Of a stretch of 64,000 bases of DNA, positions 17,594-25,968 are shown one piece after another. This DNA is from Novosphingobium sp. (GTDB lineage Bacteria > Pseudomonadota > Alphaproteobacteria > Sphingomonadales > Sphingomonadaceae). The stretch covers positions 1-64,000 of the forward strand of contig NZ_JADZAT010000007.1 in NCBI RefSeq assembly GCF_020852455.1, read 5' to 3'. Position 1 is the stretch's first letter. Every line of letters begins with the position of its first letter. A program made the translations under genes and the position numbers. Below the pieces are notes generated by a model. It saw only the letters and a list, made by a program, of their open reading frames with translations, did no database searches and had not been told where the DNA came from.

Positions 17594-19095
17594 AGCTGAC
17601 CCGCCGGGAAAGTCTGGCAGCCGGGGTCGCCGCAGTGGCGGCCCCGGCGCTTGGCGCAGGTTCGGGCAGCATCGACGGCTTGCTTGACCAGCACGATGCC
17701 ATGGGCCTGGCCCTGCTGGTCCGCCAGCGCAAGGTCAGCCCCGGTGAGCTGCTGGAAGCCGCGATTGGCCGCGCCGAAGCGCTTAATCCGCGCTTCAACT
17801 TCATGGCCCAGAAGCATTACGACTATGCCGCGAAGCAGATCGGCAAGGGCCTGCCCAAGGGAGCCTTCACCGGCGTCCCGCTGCTGCTCAAGGATCTCTA
17901 CACCTACATCGCCGGCGAACTGACCGAAGGCGGCAGCCGCCTCTACAAGGGCTATCGCCCGGCGGTGACCTCGGAACTGGTCCGGCGCTATGAAGCGGCC
18001 GGGTTCGTGGTCTTCGGCAAGACCACCACCCCCGAATACGGCCTGACCGGAACCACCGAAAACAAGCTGACCGGCGATACCCGCAATCCCTGGAACAGGG
18101 CGCACAGCTCGGGCGGATCGTCCGGCGGGGCGGCGGCGGCTGTGGCTGCGGGAGTGATCCCGGCGGCGCATGCCAGCGATGGCGGCGGCTCGATCCGCAT
18201 CCCCGCGTCATGCTGCGGGCTGTTCGGGCTCAAGCCCAGCCGCGGCCGGGTGCCGATGGGGCCGCTGCGCACCGAAGGCTGGGGCGGGCTTTCGACCAAC
18301 CACGCGATCACCCGCTCTGTGCGCGATAGCGCTGCGATGCTGGATATCAGCCACGGGATCGAACCGGGTTCGCGCTATGCCGCCCCGGCCCCGCGTGAAG
18401 GCTTCCTGGCCCAGGTCGGCAAGCATCCCGGCAAGCTGCGGATTGCGCTGATGACCCGGCCAATTGCAGGATCGCCGGTCGATCCGGAGTGCGTCGAGGC
18501 GGCCCGTGCCACCGCACGGCTGTGCGAAAGCCTGGGCCACCATGTCGAGGAAGCGCAGCTCGAGCTCGATGCCGCGCGGCTGGGCTGGGCCAGCTTCGTT
18601 TCGATCGGCCCCGCGATTGCCGCCGACATCGCCGATCGCGGCAAGGTGCTGGGCCTGACGCCGGGATCCGATCTGGTCGAACCGATCGTCCTGGCCTTTG
18701 CCGAATATGGCAAGACCTTCACCGCGATGGATGCCGCGCGGGCCAGCGGCGTGCTGCAGGATGCGGCGATCAAGGTCGCCCAGTTCATGCAAGCCTATGA
18801 CCTGATCCTGACGCCCACGCTGGCCGCCCCGCCGATCGCGCTGGGCAGGATCAACCTCAGCCCCGATTGCAGCTTTCAGGAATGGGGCCAGCGCGCGGCG
18901 GTCTATTCACCGTTCTGCCAGCTGGCCAACCTGACCGGCCAGCCGGCCATGTCGGTGCCGCTGGGCATGTCGCAGGCGGGCCTGCCGATCGGATCAATGT
19001 TCACCGCACGCTATGGCGAAGAAGCGCTGCTGTTCAGACTGGCGGGCCAGCTGGAACAAGCCGCGCCGTGGAAGGGGAGGAGACCGAAGTTATGA
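17590..19095 (+). CDS. Amidase-signature hydrolase with Tat-like signal
   Basis: Amidase-signature enzyme of 501 residues. The Ser-cisSer-Lys triad is supported by the lysine in LLLKDLYTY and the serine-rich loop SSGGSSGGAAAAVAAG, followed by DGGGSIRIPASCCGLFGLKPS. The N-terminus (LTRRESLAAGVAAVAAPALG) has a twin-arginine pair and a short hydrophobic stretch, suggesting Tat export; this is a sequence-based prediction. The start is GTG at 17590, overlapping the Rieske stop by 4 bases. It hydrolyses amide or ester bonds of unknown substrates. The neighbouring gene is a small membrane protein. Confidence 0.88.
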   Translation: MKLTRRESLAAGVAAVAAPALGAGSGSIDGLLDQHDAMGLALLVRQRKVSPGELLEAAIGRAEALNPRFNFMAQKHYDYAAKQIGKGLPKGAFTGVPLLLKDLYTYIAGELTEGGSRLYKGYRPAVTSELVRRYEAAGFVVFGKTTTPEYGLTGTTENKLTGDTRNPWNRAHSSGGSSGGAAAAVAAGVIPAAHASDGGGSIRIPASCCGLFGLKPSRGRVPMGPLRTEGWGGLSTNHAITRSVRDSAAMLDISHGIEPGSRYAAPAPREGFLAQVGKHPGKLRIALMTRPIAGSPVDPECVEAARATARLCESLGHHVEEAQLELDAARLGWASFVSIGPAIAADIADRGKVLGLTPGSDLVEPIVLAFAEYGKTFTAMDAARASGVLQDAAIKVAQFMQAYDLILTPTLAAPPIALGRINLSPDCSFQEWGQRAAVYSPFCQLANLTGQPAMSVPLGMSQAGLPIGSMFTARYGEEALLFRLAGQLEQAAPWKGRRPKL

Positions 19096-19379
19096 ACCAT
19101 GTCATCGGATTGCTGGGCCTGCTGGGCCTGATCGGTCTGGCCGGGCTGGCCGGCATCAAGAACCCGGTGGCCAAGGACCGCCCCGGCGCGGGCATGCGCC
19201 TGCTGGGGATTCTGGGGCTGGCCGGGCTGGCCGGCTTCTGGATCGTCGGCGCGGGCGCCGCCGGGGCCTTTGGCGCGATGGGGCTGTGGAACCACCAGGA
19301 TCCCAAGCTGGCCAAGTGGGGCCAGGCCGGGCTGCTGGGCGTGGTCGGCCTGCCCTTCATCGTCCAGCACTTCCTTTAG
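19092..19379 (+). CDS. Small two-helix membrane protein of unknown function
   Basis: A 95-residue hydrophobic protein with two clear membrane segments rich in Gly, Leu and Ala (about residues 3-20 and 35-60) and a third weaker hydrophobic stretch near the C-terminus. The two segments are similar (LLGLLGLIGLAGLAG and LLGILGLAGLAGF). The ATG at 19092 overlaps the amidase stop. It is not a family I recognise; it may help anchor or export the adjacent amidase and metallo-beta-lactamase-fold enzyme. Confidence 0.7.
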   Translation: MNHVIGLLGLLGLIGLAGLAGIKNPVAKDRPGAGMRLLGILGLAGLAGFWIVGAGAAGAFGAMGLWNHQDPKLAKWGQAGLLGVVGLPFIVQHFL

Positions 19380-19383
19380 GACC

Positions 19384-20823
19384 ATGCTCAAACGCCTTGC
19401 CGCCGCGCTGGTGCTGCTGGGCACCGCCAGCCTGGCCGCAGACAGCAGCCTCACGCCCTCACCCGACGATGTGCTGGCGCGCGAGGGCCGGTTGCTGCTG
19501 GCGCGAGAATATCCCGATGTGCTGGCGCATGTCTTCCGCAAGGACGGCTTTGGCGGCCCTCCCTCGCCGCTGATCGCGCAGAACATGCTTTCGGCCTCGC
19601 CCGATCGGGTGGCGGCGGCGCGCAAGGCGATGACGGTTGAGCGTCATGGTCCCAAAGCCGACAATGGCATGTGGTTGCTGCGGTTTCCCTACGTCAATGT
19701 CGCGGTGATCGAGACCAAGCGAGGTCTGGTGGTGTTCGACACCGGCTATGCCGCGATCGGTCCGGTGCTGGCCGAAGAGCTTCCCAAGCTCAGCCCCAAA
19801 CCGGTCACCCACATCGTGGTCAGCCATGTCCACATCGACCATGCCTATGGCTGGCCGGCGCTCAAGGCCAGGTGGCCCGGCGCGAAAACCGTGACCAGCG
19901 ACCTGTTCCCGGCGATGGCCGCCAAGGAAGTGCGGCTGGGCGGATCGATCGGTCGCTACAACAACCAGCCGCTTGAATCCTGGCCGACCGACACCGCGCG
20001 TCTGCCGCATCCGGACATCGTGTTCCGCGACACATTGAACCTGAAGATCGACGGCGAACGCTTTGAATTGCATCATGCTCCCGGCGAAACCGAAGAGCAG
20101 ATCTGGATGGCGCTGCCATCGCGCGGGGCGATCTTCACCGCCGATTACTACCAGGGATTCCTGCCCAACACCGGCAACGGCAAGCGGATCATGCGCCATG
20201 TCGATGAATGGGCCCTGGCTTTGCGGCAGATGCTGGCGCTGAAGCCCGGCCACCTGATGACCATGCACGGCGCGCCGATCGACGATCCCGCGACGATATC
20301 CGAAGCGCTGGGGATCGAGGCCGAAGCGCTCGAATATGTCTCCAATCAGGTGGTCGAACGGCTCAATCGCGGCGAGCGCAAGGACCAGATCGCCGCAACG
20401 CTGGTCTGGCCCGAACGCTTCGCCAAATCACCCTGGCTCGACCCGCAGTACAACCGGCCCGAGGATATCGCCCGGATGGTCGCGCTGCGCTGGACCGGTT
20501 GGTGGGATGACATCCCGTCACACTTCGCGGCGATGCAGTTCGAGGACGAGGCCCGCGAGGTGTTGCACCTGGCTGGCGGGATCGAAGCGGTGGAGCGGCG
20601 CGCGCGCGAACTGCTGCCCGCCAACCCGAAACTGGCCGCGCGGCTGGCCGACTGGGCCTATTACGGCGCCCCCAACGATCCTCGCGCGCTGCGGCTCACG
20701 GTCGATGTCTATCTGGCGCGGATGGCCGAGCCGGGAATGCCGCTGCAGGAATCGCAGGTCTATTTCGTCCACGCCAGCAAGGCGCGGGCTCAGCTGGCGC
20801 GGCTGCAGAAGAGCGGCGGCTAA
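19384..20823 (+). CDS. Secreted metallo-beta-lactamase-fold hydrolase, alkylsulfatase-like
   Basis: A 479-residue protein with a Sec signal (MLKRLAAALVLLGTASLAA), so it probably acts in the periplasm. The metal-binding motif is H148-x-H150-x-D152-H153 in VVSHVHIDHAYG. It continues with HHAPGETEEQIWMALPSRG and FTADYYQGF, and a long C-terminal helical region resembling the dimerisation domain of SdsA-type alkylsulfatases (WDDIPSHFAAMQFEDEAREV). The reaction may be sulfate-ester or other ester hydrolysis; steroid sulfates are one possible substrate class. It is the last gene of the operon beginning at the Rieske gene and converges on the SDR with a 4-base overlap. Confidence 0.8.
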   Translation: MLKRLAAALVLLGTASLAADSSLTPSPDDVLAREGRLLLAREYPDVLAHVFRKDGFGGPPSPLIAQNMLSASPDRVAAARKAMTVERHGPKADNGMWLLRFPYVNVAVIETKRGLVVFDTGYAAIGPVLAEELPKLSPKPVTHIVVSHVHIDHAYGWPALKARWPGAKTVTSDLFPAMAAKEVRLGGSIGRYNNQPLESWPTDTARLPHPDIVFRDTLNLKIDGERFELHHAPGETEEQIWMALPSRGAIFTADYYQGFLPNTGNGKRIMRHVDEWALALRQMLALKPGHLMTMHGAPIDDPATISEALGIEAEALEYVSNQVVERLNRGERKDQIAATLVWPERFAKSPWLDPQYNRPEDIARMVALRWTGWWDDIPSHFAAMQFEDEAREVLHLAGGIEAVERRARELLPANPKLAARLADWAYYGAPNDPRALRLTVDVYLARMAEPGMPLQESQVYFVHASKARAQLARLQKSGG

Positions 20824-21599
20824 TCGCCCAGGTCGGGCGCCCAGGCGACGCCGTTGATGTGCCCGCCGCCATCGGCGAACAGCGTGTTGCCGGTGACATA
20901 GCGGCAATCCTCGCTCGCCAGGAACAGCGCGACCGGGGCGATATCGCTTTCAGGATCGCCCATCCGGCCCATCGGGTTGGCCGCTTCGATCCGCGCCATC
21001 ATTTCGGGCGCGACATCCTCGATCCGGCGCGAGGCGGCGCTTTTGGCCGCGGGGCAGATCACGTTGCAGCAGATCCCCCACCCGGCCCATTCGCGCGCAG
21101 CGGTACGGGTCAGCGCGCGCATGGCTTCCTTGGCGCTGTTGTAATCGGCGCTGCCCATGTGGGCGTTGACGCCGTTCAATGAGCCCATGTTGATCACCCG
21201 GCCCCAGCGCTGCGCCTTCATGTGCGGCAAGGCGGCTTCCATGGTCCACTTGGGGGCCCAGAAAGCCATCAGCATCGCGCGATCAAAGATTTCGTCCCCC
21301 TTGCTCTCCAGCCGGCGCGGGCCATCGCCGGTATAGGCGTTGTTGACCAGCACATCGACCGGCCCGGCAGCCTCCATCATCGCCAGCACCGCCGCCTTGT
21401 CCATCACATCGACTTGCAAAGCGCGCGCCTGTCCGCCGGCGGCGCGGATCGCGGCGGCCTCGGCCTCGGCCTTTTCGCCGTTCCAGTCGGCCAGCACCAC
21501 GTCGGCGCCTTCACGCGCGAACAGCCGGGCGATCCCCAGCCCGATCCCGTCGGCCGCACCGGTGATCAGTGCGCGCCTGCCGGCCAGTCTTCCGCTCAT
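20820..21599 (-). CDS. Classical SDR oxidoreductase
   Basis: SDR of 259 residues: TGAADGIG, NNAYTGD, serine in NMGSLNGVN and YNSAK. The sequence around the substrate loop (CPAAKSAASRRIEDV) lacks the usual PG and is cysteine-containing. ATG at 21599 overlaps the stop of the upstream regulator (ATGA), and GGGAGGGAG lies just before. It is coupled to the XRE-family gene, an unusual pairing that suggests the SDR product or substrate is the regulator's signal. Substrate unknown. Confidence 0.83.
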   Translation of the reverse strand: MSGRLAGRRALITGAADGIGLGIARLFAREGADVVLADWNGEKAEAEAAAIRAAGGQARALQVDVMDKAAVLAMMEAAGPVDVLVNNAYTGDGPRRLESKGDEIFDRAMLMAFWAPKWTMEAALPHMKAQRWGRVINMGSLNGVNAHMGSADYNSAKEAMRALTRTAAREWAGWGICCNVICPAAKSAASRRIEDVAPEMMARIEAANPMGRMGDPESDIAPVALFLASEDCRYVTGNTLFADGGGHINGVAWAPDLGD

Positions 21600-22348
21600 G
21601 CTCCCTCCCGTGCCGCGCCCTGCAGCTCTCCAGTATCCAGTTCGCGTAGCGTTCCCAGCATGCCGTACCACTTGCGCGGCAGCAGGCTGTGATCGCGATC
21701 GCGCATCGCCAATGCCTGCACATCGCGGCGCAGCCGTTCAAGCATTTCCGCCAGCTCGGCCGCGCCAAGCGGCGAAAGCTTAACAACTTCGGACACAAAA
21801 ACCGCATCGGCAGCGGAAAAGTCCATCGCCAGGAACTGCGGCTTCATCCGTTCGTTGAACAGCGCGCGCATCGGCGACTTGCGCCACATTACCGTCCGGT
21901 CAATCCGCGCGCGGACCCGTCCGCCGGGGAGGCGATCGATCAATGCCAGCCGCTCAAGCCGGGCCAGCGACAGCTCCATCACATCCTGCGGCACGGCAAA
22001 GTCCGCCGCGATCTCAGCCGGGGTGGTGCCGCCCAGGATGGTCATGAACAGGAACGAGAGGAACGTATCGCTGGAGAGCGCGCGTTCCTGGGCCAGGGTC
22101 AGCTCCTGCGCGAGGCCGCTGGCGGGATGCTCGGCCTCGCGCGCGAGGTCAGCCAGTGACAGCCGGCACAGCGCGGCCAGAGCCTCCAGCCGGTCAAGCG
22201 TGAGCCCCTTGCCCGCCAGCCAGCGCTTGGCCGTCGCCTCGCCAATCCCGAACTGGGCGGCCAGCCGCCGCGCGGTCCAGCCTTCCTGCCGCAAGGCCTG
22301 GCGCAATACGCCCAGCAGCGCTGCCGATGTGGATTCGGATCGTTTCAT
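21596..22348 (-). CDS. XRE-type HTH transcriptional regulator
   Basis: A protein of about 250 residues with an N-terminal XRE/Cro-type helix-turn-helix: LRQEGWTARRLAAQFGIGEATAKRWLAG, then LDRLEALAALCRLSLADL. The C-terminal part (AQERALSSDTFLSFLFMTILGG and onward) has a second winged-helix-like segment, EIAADFAVPQDVMELSLARLERLALI. I chose ATG at 22348; an ATG at 22384 would add 12 residues. A perfect 9-base inverted repeat covers the chosen start codon, which fits autorepression. It is divergent from the amidohydrolase/Coq4-like operon and probably controls it. Confidence 0.78.
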   Translation of the reverse strand: MKRSESTSAALLGVLRQALRQEGWTARRLAAQFGIGEATAKRWLAGKGLTLDRLEALAALCRLSLADLAREAEHPASGLAQELTLAQERALSSDTFLSFLFMTILGGTTPAEIAADFAVPQDVMELSLARLERLALIDRLPGGRVRARIDRTVMWRKSPMRALFNERMKPQFLAMDFSAADAVFVSEVVKLSPLGAAELAEMLERLRRDVQALAMRDRDHSLLPRKWYGMLGTLRELDTGELQGAAREGA

Positions 22349-22357
22349 GATCCGAAT
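22333..22357. promoter_or_regulatory. Perfect 9-base inverted repeat over the XRE start codon
   Basis: ATTCGGATC (22333-22341), seven spacer bases, then GATCCGAAT (22349-22357). The arms are exact reverse complements and straddle the start codon of the XRE gene (22346-22348). It is a likely binding site for that regulator, controlling itself and perhaps the divergent operon at 22488. Confidence 0.55.
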
Positions 22358-22487
22358 TCGAATATATTTCGATCCCTTTGGCAAGGCGCGATTTCAGGGC
22401 TGCGAGCCTTCGGGGTTAGCCTTCGGATCATGCGGCAGAGAGTCGGTTGACCGGCCCGCCGCGCTGTCAGCCCTTGGGAGAGAAGCA

Positions 22488-24230
22488 ATGACCGATATCC
22501 TGATCAAGCACGGCACCGTGGTCGATGGTACCGGCGCCCCCGCCTTTGCCGCCGATGTCCGGATCAGGGATGGCCTGATCGCCGAGGTCGGCCCGGACCT
22601 GGCGCCGCAGGGCGAACGCGTGTTCGATGCCAGCGGGTGCCAGGTCACCCCGGGGTTTATCGAAAGCCACACCCATTACGATGGTACCATGTGGTGGCAG
22701 CCCGATCTCGATCCGCTGCCGGGCTATGGTGCGACCACAATGATCATGGGCAACTGCGGCTTTTCCCCCGCGCCCTTGCACAAATACATGCCCGCCCAGC
22801 GCGAGATGATCGGGATTTTCAGCTTCTTCGAAGACATCCCCGAAGGCCCGTTCATGCAGAACCTGCCTTGGGACTGGAACCTGTGGAGCGAATACCGCGC
22901 CTCGGCCGAACGCAACGTCAAATCGCCGCTCAACTATGCCGCCTACGTCGGCCATATCGCCCTGCGTCTGGCCGCCATGGGGGTGGAAGCGTGGGAGCGC
23001 GAGGCGACGCCGGAAGAGATCGCAAAGATGGCCGAACTGCTCGACGATGCGCTGGCCGCGGGCGCGATCGGGATGTCTGACAATCTGCATGATCACGACG
23101 GGCAGAACCGTCCGGTGCCCACGCTGCTGGCCAGCGATGCCGAATTCCTGGCGCTGTTTGACGTGATGGAACGCTATCCGGGCAGCTGTTATCAGGTGAT
23201 CGTCGATACCTTCATGCGGATGACCGGGCCGGCCAACCTGGAACGATTGGCCAGGCTGCTTTCGGGCCGCACGATCAAATGCCAGATCGCCGGGGCCATC
23301 CCGACGCTGGAATTCCAGAAGGCGATCCTGCCGGCGATGCAGGAATCGGTCCGCAAGATGCGCGAGGCCGGGGTCGATGTCTGGCCCGGCTATGCCCACG
23401 TTTCGCCCACCAACGTGCTGTCGATCGTCAAGTCACTGATCTTTGCGCAGTCGAACGACTATGTCTGGCACGAGGTGGTCAACGCCGAAACCCATGAGGA
23501 AAAGCGCGCACTGCTGTCCGATCCCGAATGGCGCGCGCGGGCGCGGGAAAGCTGGGATACCCAGGCCTGGGATCATTCCCCGCTGAAGAACCCGCACGAA
23601 CTGCTGCTGCTCGACAGCGAGAATGGCGCGGGCCCGCTGGGCATCACGCTGAAGGATTTTGCCGACAGCCGCGGCCTGCACCGCAGCGACGCCATGGCTG
23701 ACTGGATCCTGGAAAACGGCACCTATTCGACCGTGCACATGGCCCCCTTCCCCAAGGACGAGGCACTGACGATCGAACTGATGCGCGATCCGCAAACGGT
23801 GGGCAACATCTCCGACGCGGGCGCGCACCTGCAGATGCTGTGCGGCGCGGGCGAGAATGCCCTGCTGCTGACCCAGTATGTACGCGACGAACAGAAGCTG
23901 ACCCTGGAAGAGGCGGTCCATGTGATGACCGGCAAGCTTGCCCGGCACTTCAACCTGACCGATCGCGGCGTTATCGCGCCGGGCAAGCGCGCCGACATTG
24001 CGGTGTTCAACCTGGACGAGATCGAGCGCCGCCAGATGGAAAAGGCCCACGACGTGCCCAACGGCAAGGGCGGCTTCACCTGGCGCTTCACCCGCAAGGC
24101 GATGCCGACCCGGCTGACGCTGGTGAACGGGGTGTCGACCTTTGAAAACGGGGCCTTCACTGGCGCCATGCCGGGCAAGTTCCTCTCGCCGGTCAACGAT
24201 CAGGTGCCGGCGATGGAAGCAGCGGAGTAA
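22488..24230 (+). CDS. N-acyl-D-amino-acid deacylase-type amidohydrolase (module A)
   Basis: Amidohydrolase of 580 residues, subtype related to D-aminoacylases. The HxH metal pair is H61-T-H63 (ESHTHYDG), the bridging cysteine is C90 in IMGNCGFS and the late metal aspartate is in ISDAGAHLQML. It resembles the protein at 44617-46326 through shared TPGF, HTHYDG, IMGNCG and LPWDW segments. ATG at 22488 has GGGAGAGAAG upstream. It is followed after 5 bases by a Coq4-like gene, the same partnership as at 44617. A role on N-acyl-amino acids is doubtful in this context; hydrolysis of a cyclic or amide-linked catabolic intermediate is more likely, but unproven. Confidence 0.82.
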   Translation: MTDILIKHGTVVDGTGAPAFAADVRIRDGLIAEVGPDLAPQGERVFDASGCQVTPGFIESHTHYDGTMWWQPDLDPLPGYGATTMIMGNCGFSPAPLHKYMPAQREMIGIFSFFEDIPEGPFMQNLPWDWNLWSEYRASAERNVKSPLNYAAYVGHIALRLAAMGVEAWEREATPEEIAKMAELLDDALAAGAIGMSDNLHDHDGQNRPVPTLLASDAEFLALFDVMERYPGSCYQVIVDTFMRMTGPANLERLARLLSGRTIKCQIAGAIPTLEFQKAILPAMQESVRKMREAGVDVWPGYAHVSPTNVLSIVKSLIFAQSNDYVWHEVVNAETHEEKRALLSDPEWRARARESWDTQAWDHSPLKNPHELLLLDSENGAGPLGITLKDFADSRGLHRSDAMADWILENGTYSTVHMAPFPKDEALTIELMRDPQTVGNISDAGAHLQMLCGAGENALLLTQYVRDEQKLTLEEAVHVMTGKLARHFNLTDRGVIAPGKRADIAVFNLDEIERRQMEKAHDVPNGKGGFTWRFTRKAMPTRLTLVNGVSTFENGAFTGAMPGKFLSPVNDQVPAMEAAE

Positions 24231-24235
24231 GCGCG

Positions 24236-25114
24236 ATGGAAGTCAAAGTCGGCGAAGGCGAACGCGCCTATTTCAACGGGGCGATCCGCCAGGTGGAGAG
24301 CGACAGCTCGGTGCTGGTCAGCTCTTCGAAATACCTCAACAACAGCGAGCTTCGGCACCTGATCGCGCAGGAGATGCTGCGCCGCAACGGCCCCGACCTG
24401 CCCAACACCGCCTACATCCCGGAAGTCGCCCAGGCACTGATGATGCTGGAAGACTATGGGCGGATCATGGCACTGTTCGAAGAGGAAAAGGCCCGCCTGC
24501 CGCTGTTCAAGCAGTGGTGCGACAAGCGCACGCTGTCAGACTTCAAGAAGGCCGAGGTCAAGAACTGCGCGCCCGGCACGCTGGGCGCCGCGCTCTATGA
24601 CTGGATGGAGAACAGCGGCTATGAACTCGACCTGTTCTACCGCGAGATCGAGGTGGTCAACGACCTGACCTTCTACCTCCGCCAGGCCGCGCTCAACCAC
24701 GATATCGAGCATCTGGTGACCGGGTTCGGCCCCAACCACGGCGGCGAGATCGCGCTGCTCAATGCCAACCTCTACAGCCGGGTCCGCTATTTCCATCCCG
24801 AGCTGGCGGCCTTCTTCAACCGCATCCAGTCCTACCTCAAGGCCAAGACGATCATGAAGGACGCGCTGCATTATCCCGAAGCGGCAGCGCTCAACGTCGA
24901 GGCCGAATTCGTCGGGGCCAGTCAGGCGCACAACTGGAAATTCCCGATCATGCTGGCTGACTGGCGCAGCATGGTCGATTGGCAGATGGCTGATATCCGC
25001 GCGGAACTGAACATCACCCCGGTCCCGCCTGAAGGACTGTGGGCCGATACCAACCGGCTCTGCAACGAGAATGACCCCAACTTCGGTGTGGCCCTGGCCG
25101 AAGCGGCGGAATAA
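24236..25114 (+). CDS. Coq4-family protein (module A)
   Basis: A 292-residue protein with the complete Coq4 signature HDxxH-x11-E: H155-D156-I-E-H159 and E171 in HDIEHLVTGF onward. The N-terminal DSSVLVSSSKYLNN (from about residue 23) is shared almost exactly with the protein at 46328-47164. Coq4 in eukaryotes is required for ubiquinone synthesis and has been linked to oxidative C1 decarboxylation of the ring. Here it is paired with an amidohydrolase in a catabolic cluster, with no other ubiquinone genes near. I infer a metal-dependent ring-modification role. It begins 5 bases after the amidohydrolase stop. Confidence 0.75.
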   Translation: MEVKVGEGERAYFNGAIRQVESDSSVLVSSSKYLNNSELRHLIAQEMLRRNGPDLPNTAYIPEVAQALMMLEDYGRIMALFEEEKARLPLFKQWCDKRTLSDFKKAEVKNCAPGTLGAALYDWMENSGYELDLFYREIEVVNDLTFYLRQAALNHDIEHLVTGFGPNHGGEIALLNANLYSRVRYFHPELAAFFNRIQSYLKAKTIMKDALHYPEAAALNVEAEFVGASQAHNWKFPIMLADWRSMVDWQMADIRAELNITPVPPEGLWADTNRLCNENDPNFGVALAEAAE

Positions 25115-25209
25115 CCCATCCTGCCAAATTGCACCGCACCAACCGCCCGGCGGATTGACGCGGCGCGCGGGCTTTGGGAAGCCCTGTCCAAATATCCCGG
25201 GAGAATGAA

Positions 25210-25968
25210 ATGCGCGGATTGAAGGGCAAGGTCGGTATCGTGGCAGGCGGAGCGCGCGGCATCGGCGCGGCGACCGCGCGGCGACTGGCCGAAGAAGGCG
25301 CCCATGTGCTGATCGGTGATCTGCTGGTCGAACAGGCCGAGGAAACCGCCGCCGCGATCCGCGCCGACGGTGGTTCGGCCGTGGCGGTGCGGCTTGATGG
25401 CACCGACGCTGATTCCCAGAAAGTGATTGTCGCTGCCGCGGTGGCGCAGTTTGGCGGGCTCGACTTTTATATTTCAAACCTCGCGGGCGGCACCGAAGGC
25501 GATATCGACGCGCTCAACTGCCCGGTCGAAGTGCTGGACAAGAGCTTCGCGATCAACACCAAGAGCCACTTTCTGGCCACGCAGGCCGCGCTGCCCGCGA
25601 TGCTGGAACGCGGCGGCGGGGCGATGATCTATACCTCCAGCGGCGCGGCCAGCGGCGGCGCGCCGTGGCAGGTCGCCTATCCGATGACCAAGAACGCGAT
25701 CCACGCGCTCGCCCGCCATGTCGCCAGCCGCTGGGGCAAGCAGGGCATTCGCGCCAATGCGGTCTGCCCCGGACTGGTGCTGACCGAAGCGGTCAAGATC
25801 CACCTGACCGACGAATATGTCGAAAAGGGGCTGAAGGCCGTGCCGCACACCCGCCTGGGCCAGCCCGAAGACCTCGCCGCCGCGCTGACTTTCCTGGCGT
25901 CCGATGATGGCGCCTGGGTCAACGGACAGGTCTGGCACGTCAACGGCGGCGCGCAAATGCGTGACTGA
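25210..25968 (+). CDS. Classical SDR oxidoreductase
   Basis: SDR of 252 residues: AGGARGIG in place of TG-x3-GIG, SNLAG instead of NNAG, serine in YTSSGAASGG and YPMTK. Both first motifs vary, but the catalytic Ser-Tyr-Lys is intact. ATG at 25210 was chosen because GGGAGA lies just upstream and the SDR core begins at once. The stop overlaps the GTG start of the MFS transporter, so the two are co-translated. It follows the amidohydrolase/Coq4-like pair by 95 bases, probably on the same transcript. Substrate unknown. Confidence 0.83.
   Translation: MRGLKGKVGIVAGGARGIGAATARRLAEEGAHVLIGDLLVEQAEETAAAIRADGGSAVAVRLDGTDADSQKVIVAAAVAQFGGLDFYISNLAGGTEGDIDALNCPVEVLDKSFAINTKSHFLATQAALPAMLERGGGAMIYTSSGAASGGAPWQVAYPMTKNAIHALARHVASRWGKQGIRANAVCPGLVLTEAVKIHLTDEYVEKGLKAVPHTRLGQPEDLAAALTFLASDDGAWVNGQVWHVNGGAQMRD

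Noticed and set aside
22343..25114. Amidohydrolase/Coq4-like pair as a ubiquinone-synthesis operon
   Set aside because: No ubi/coq genes other than Coq4-like are nearby, and the pair is surrounded by catabolic SDR and transport genes.
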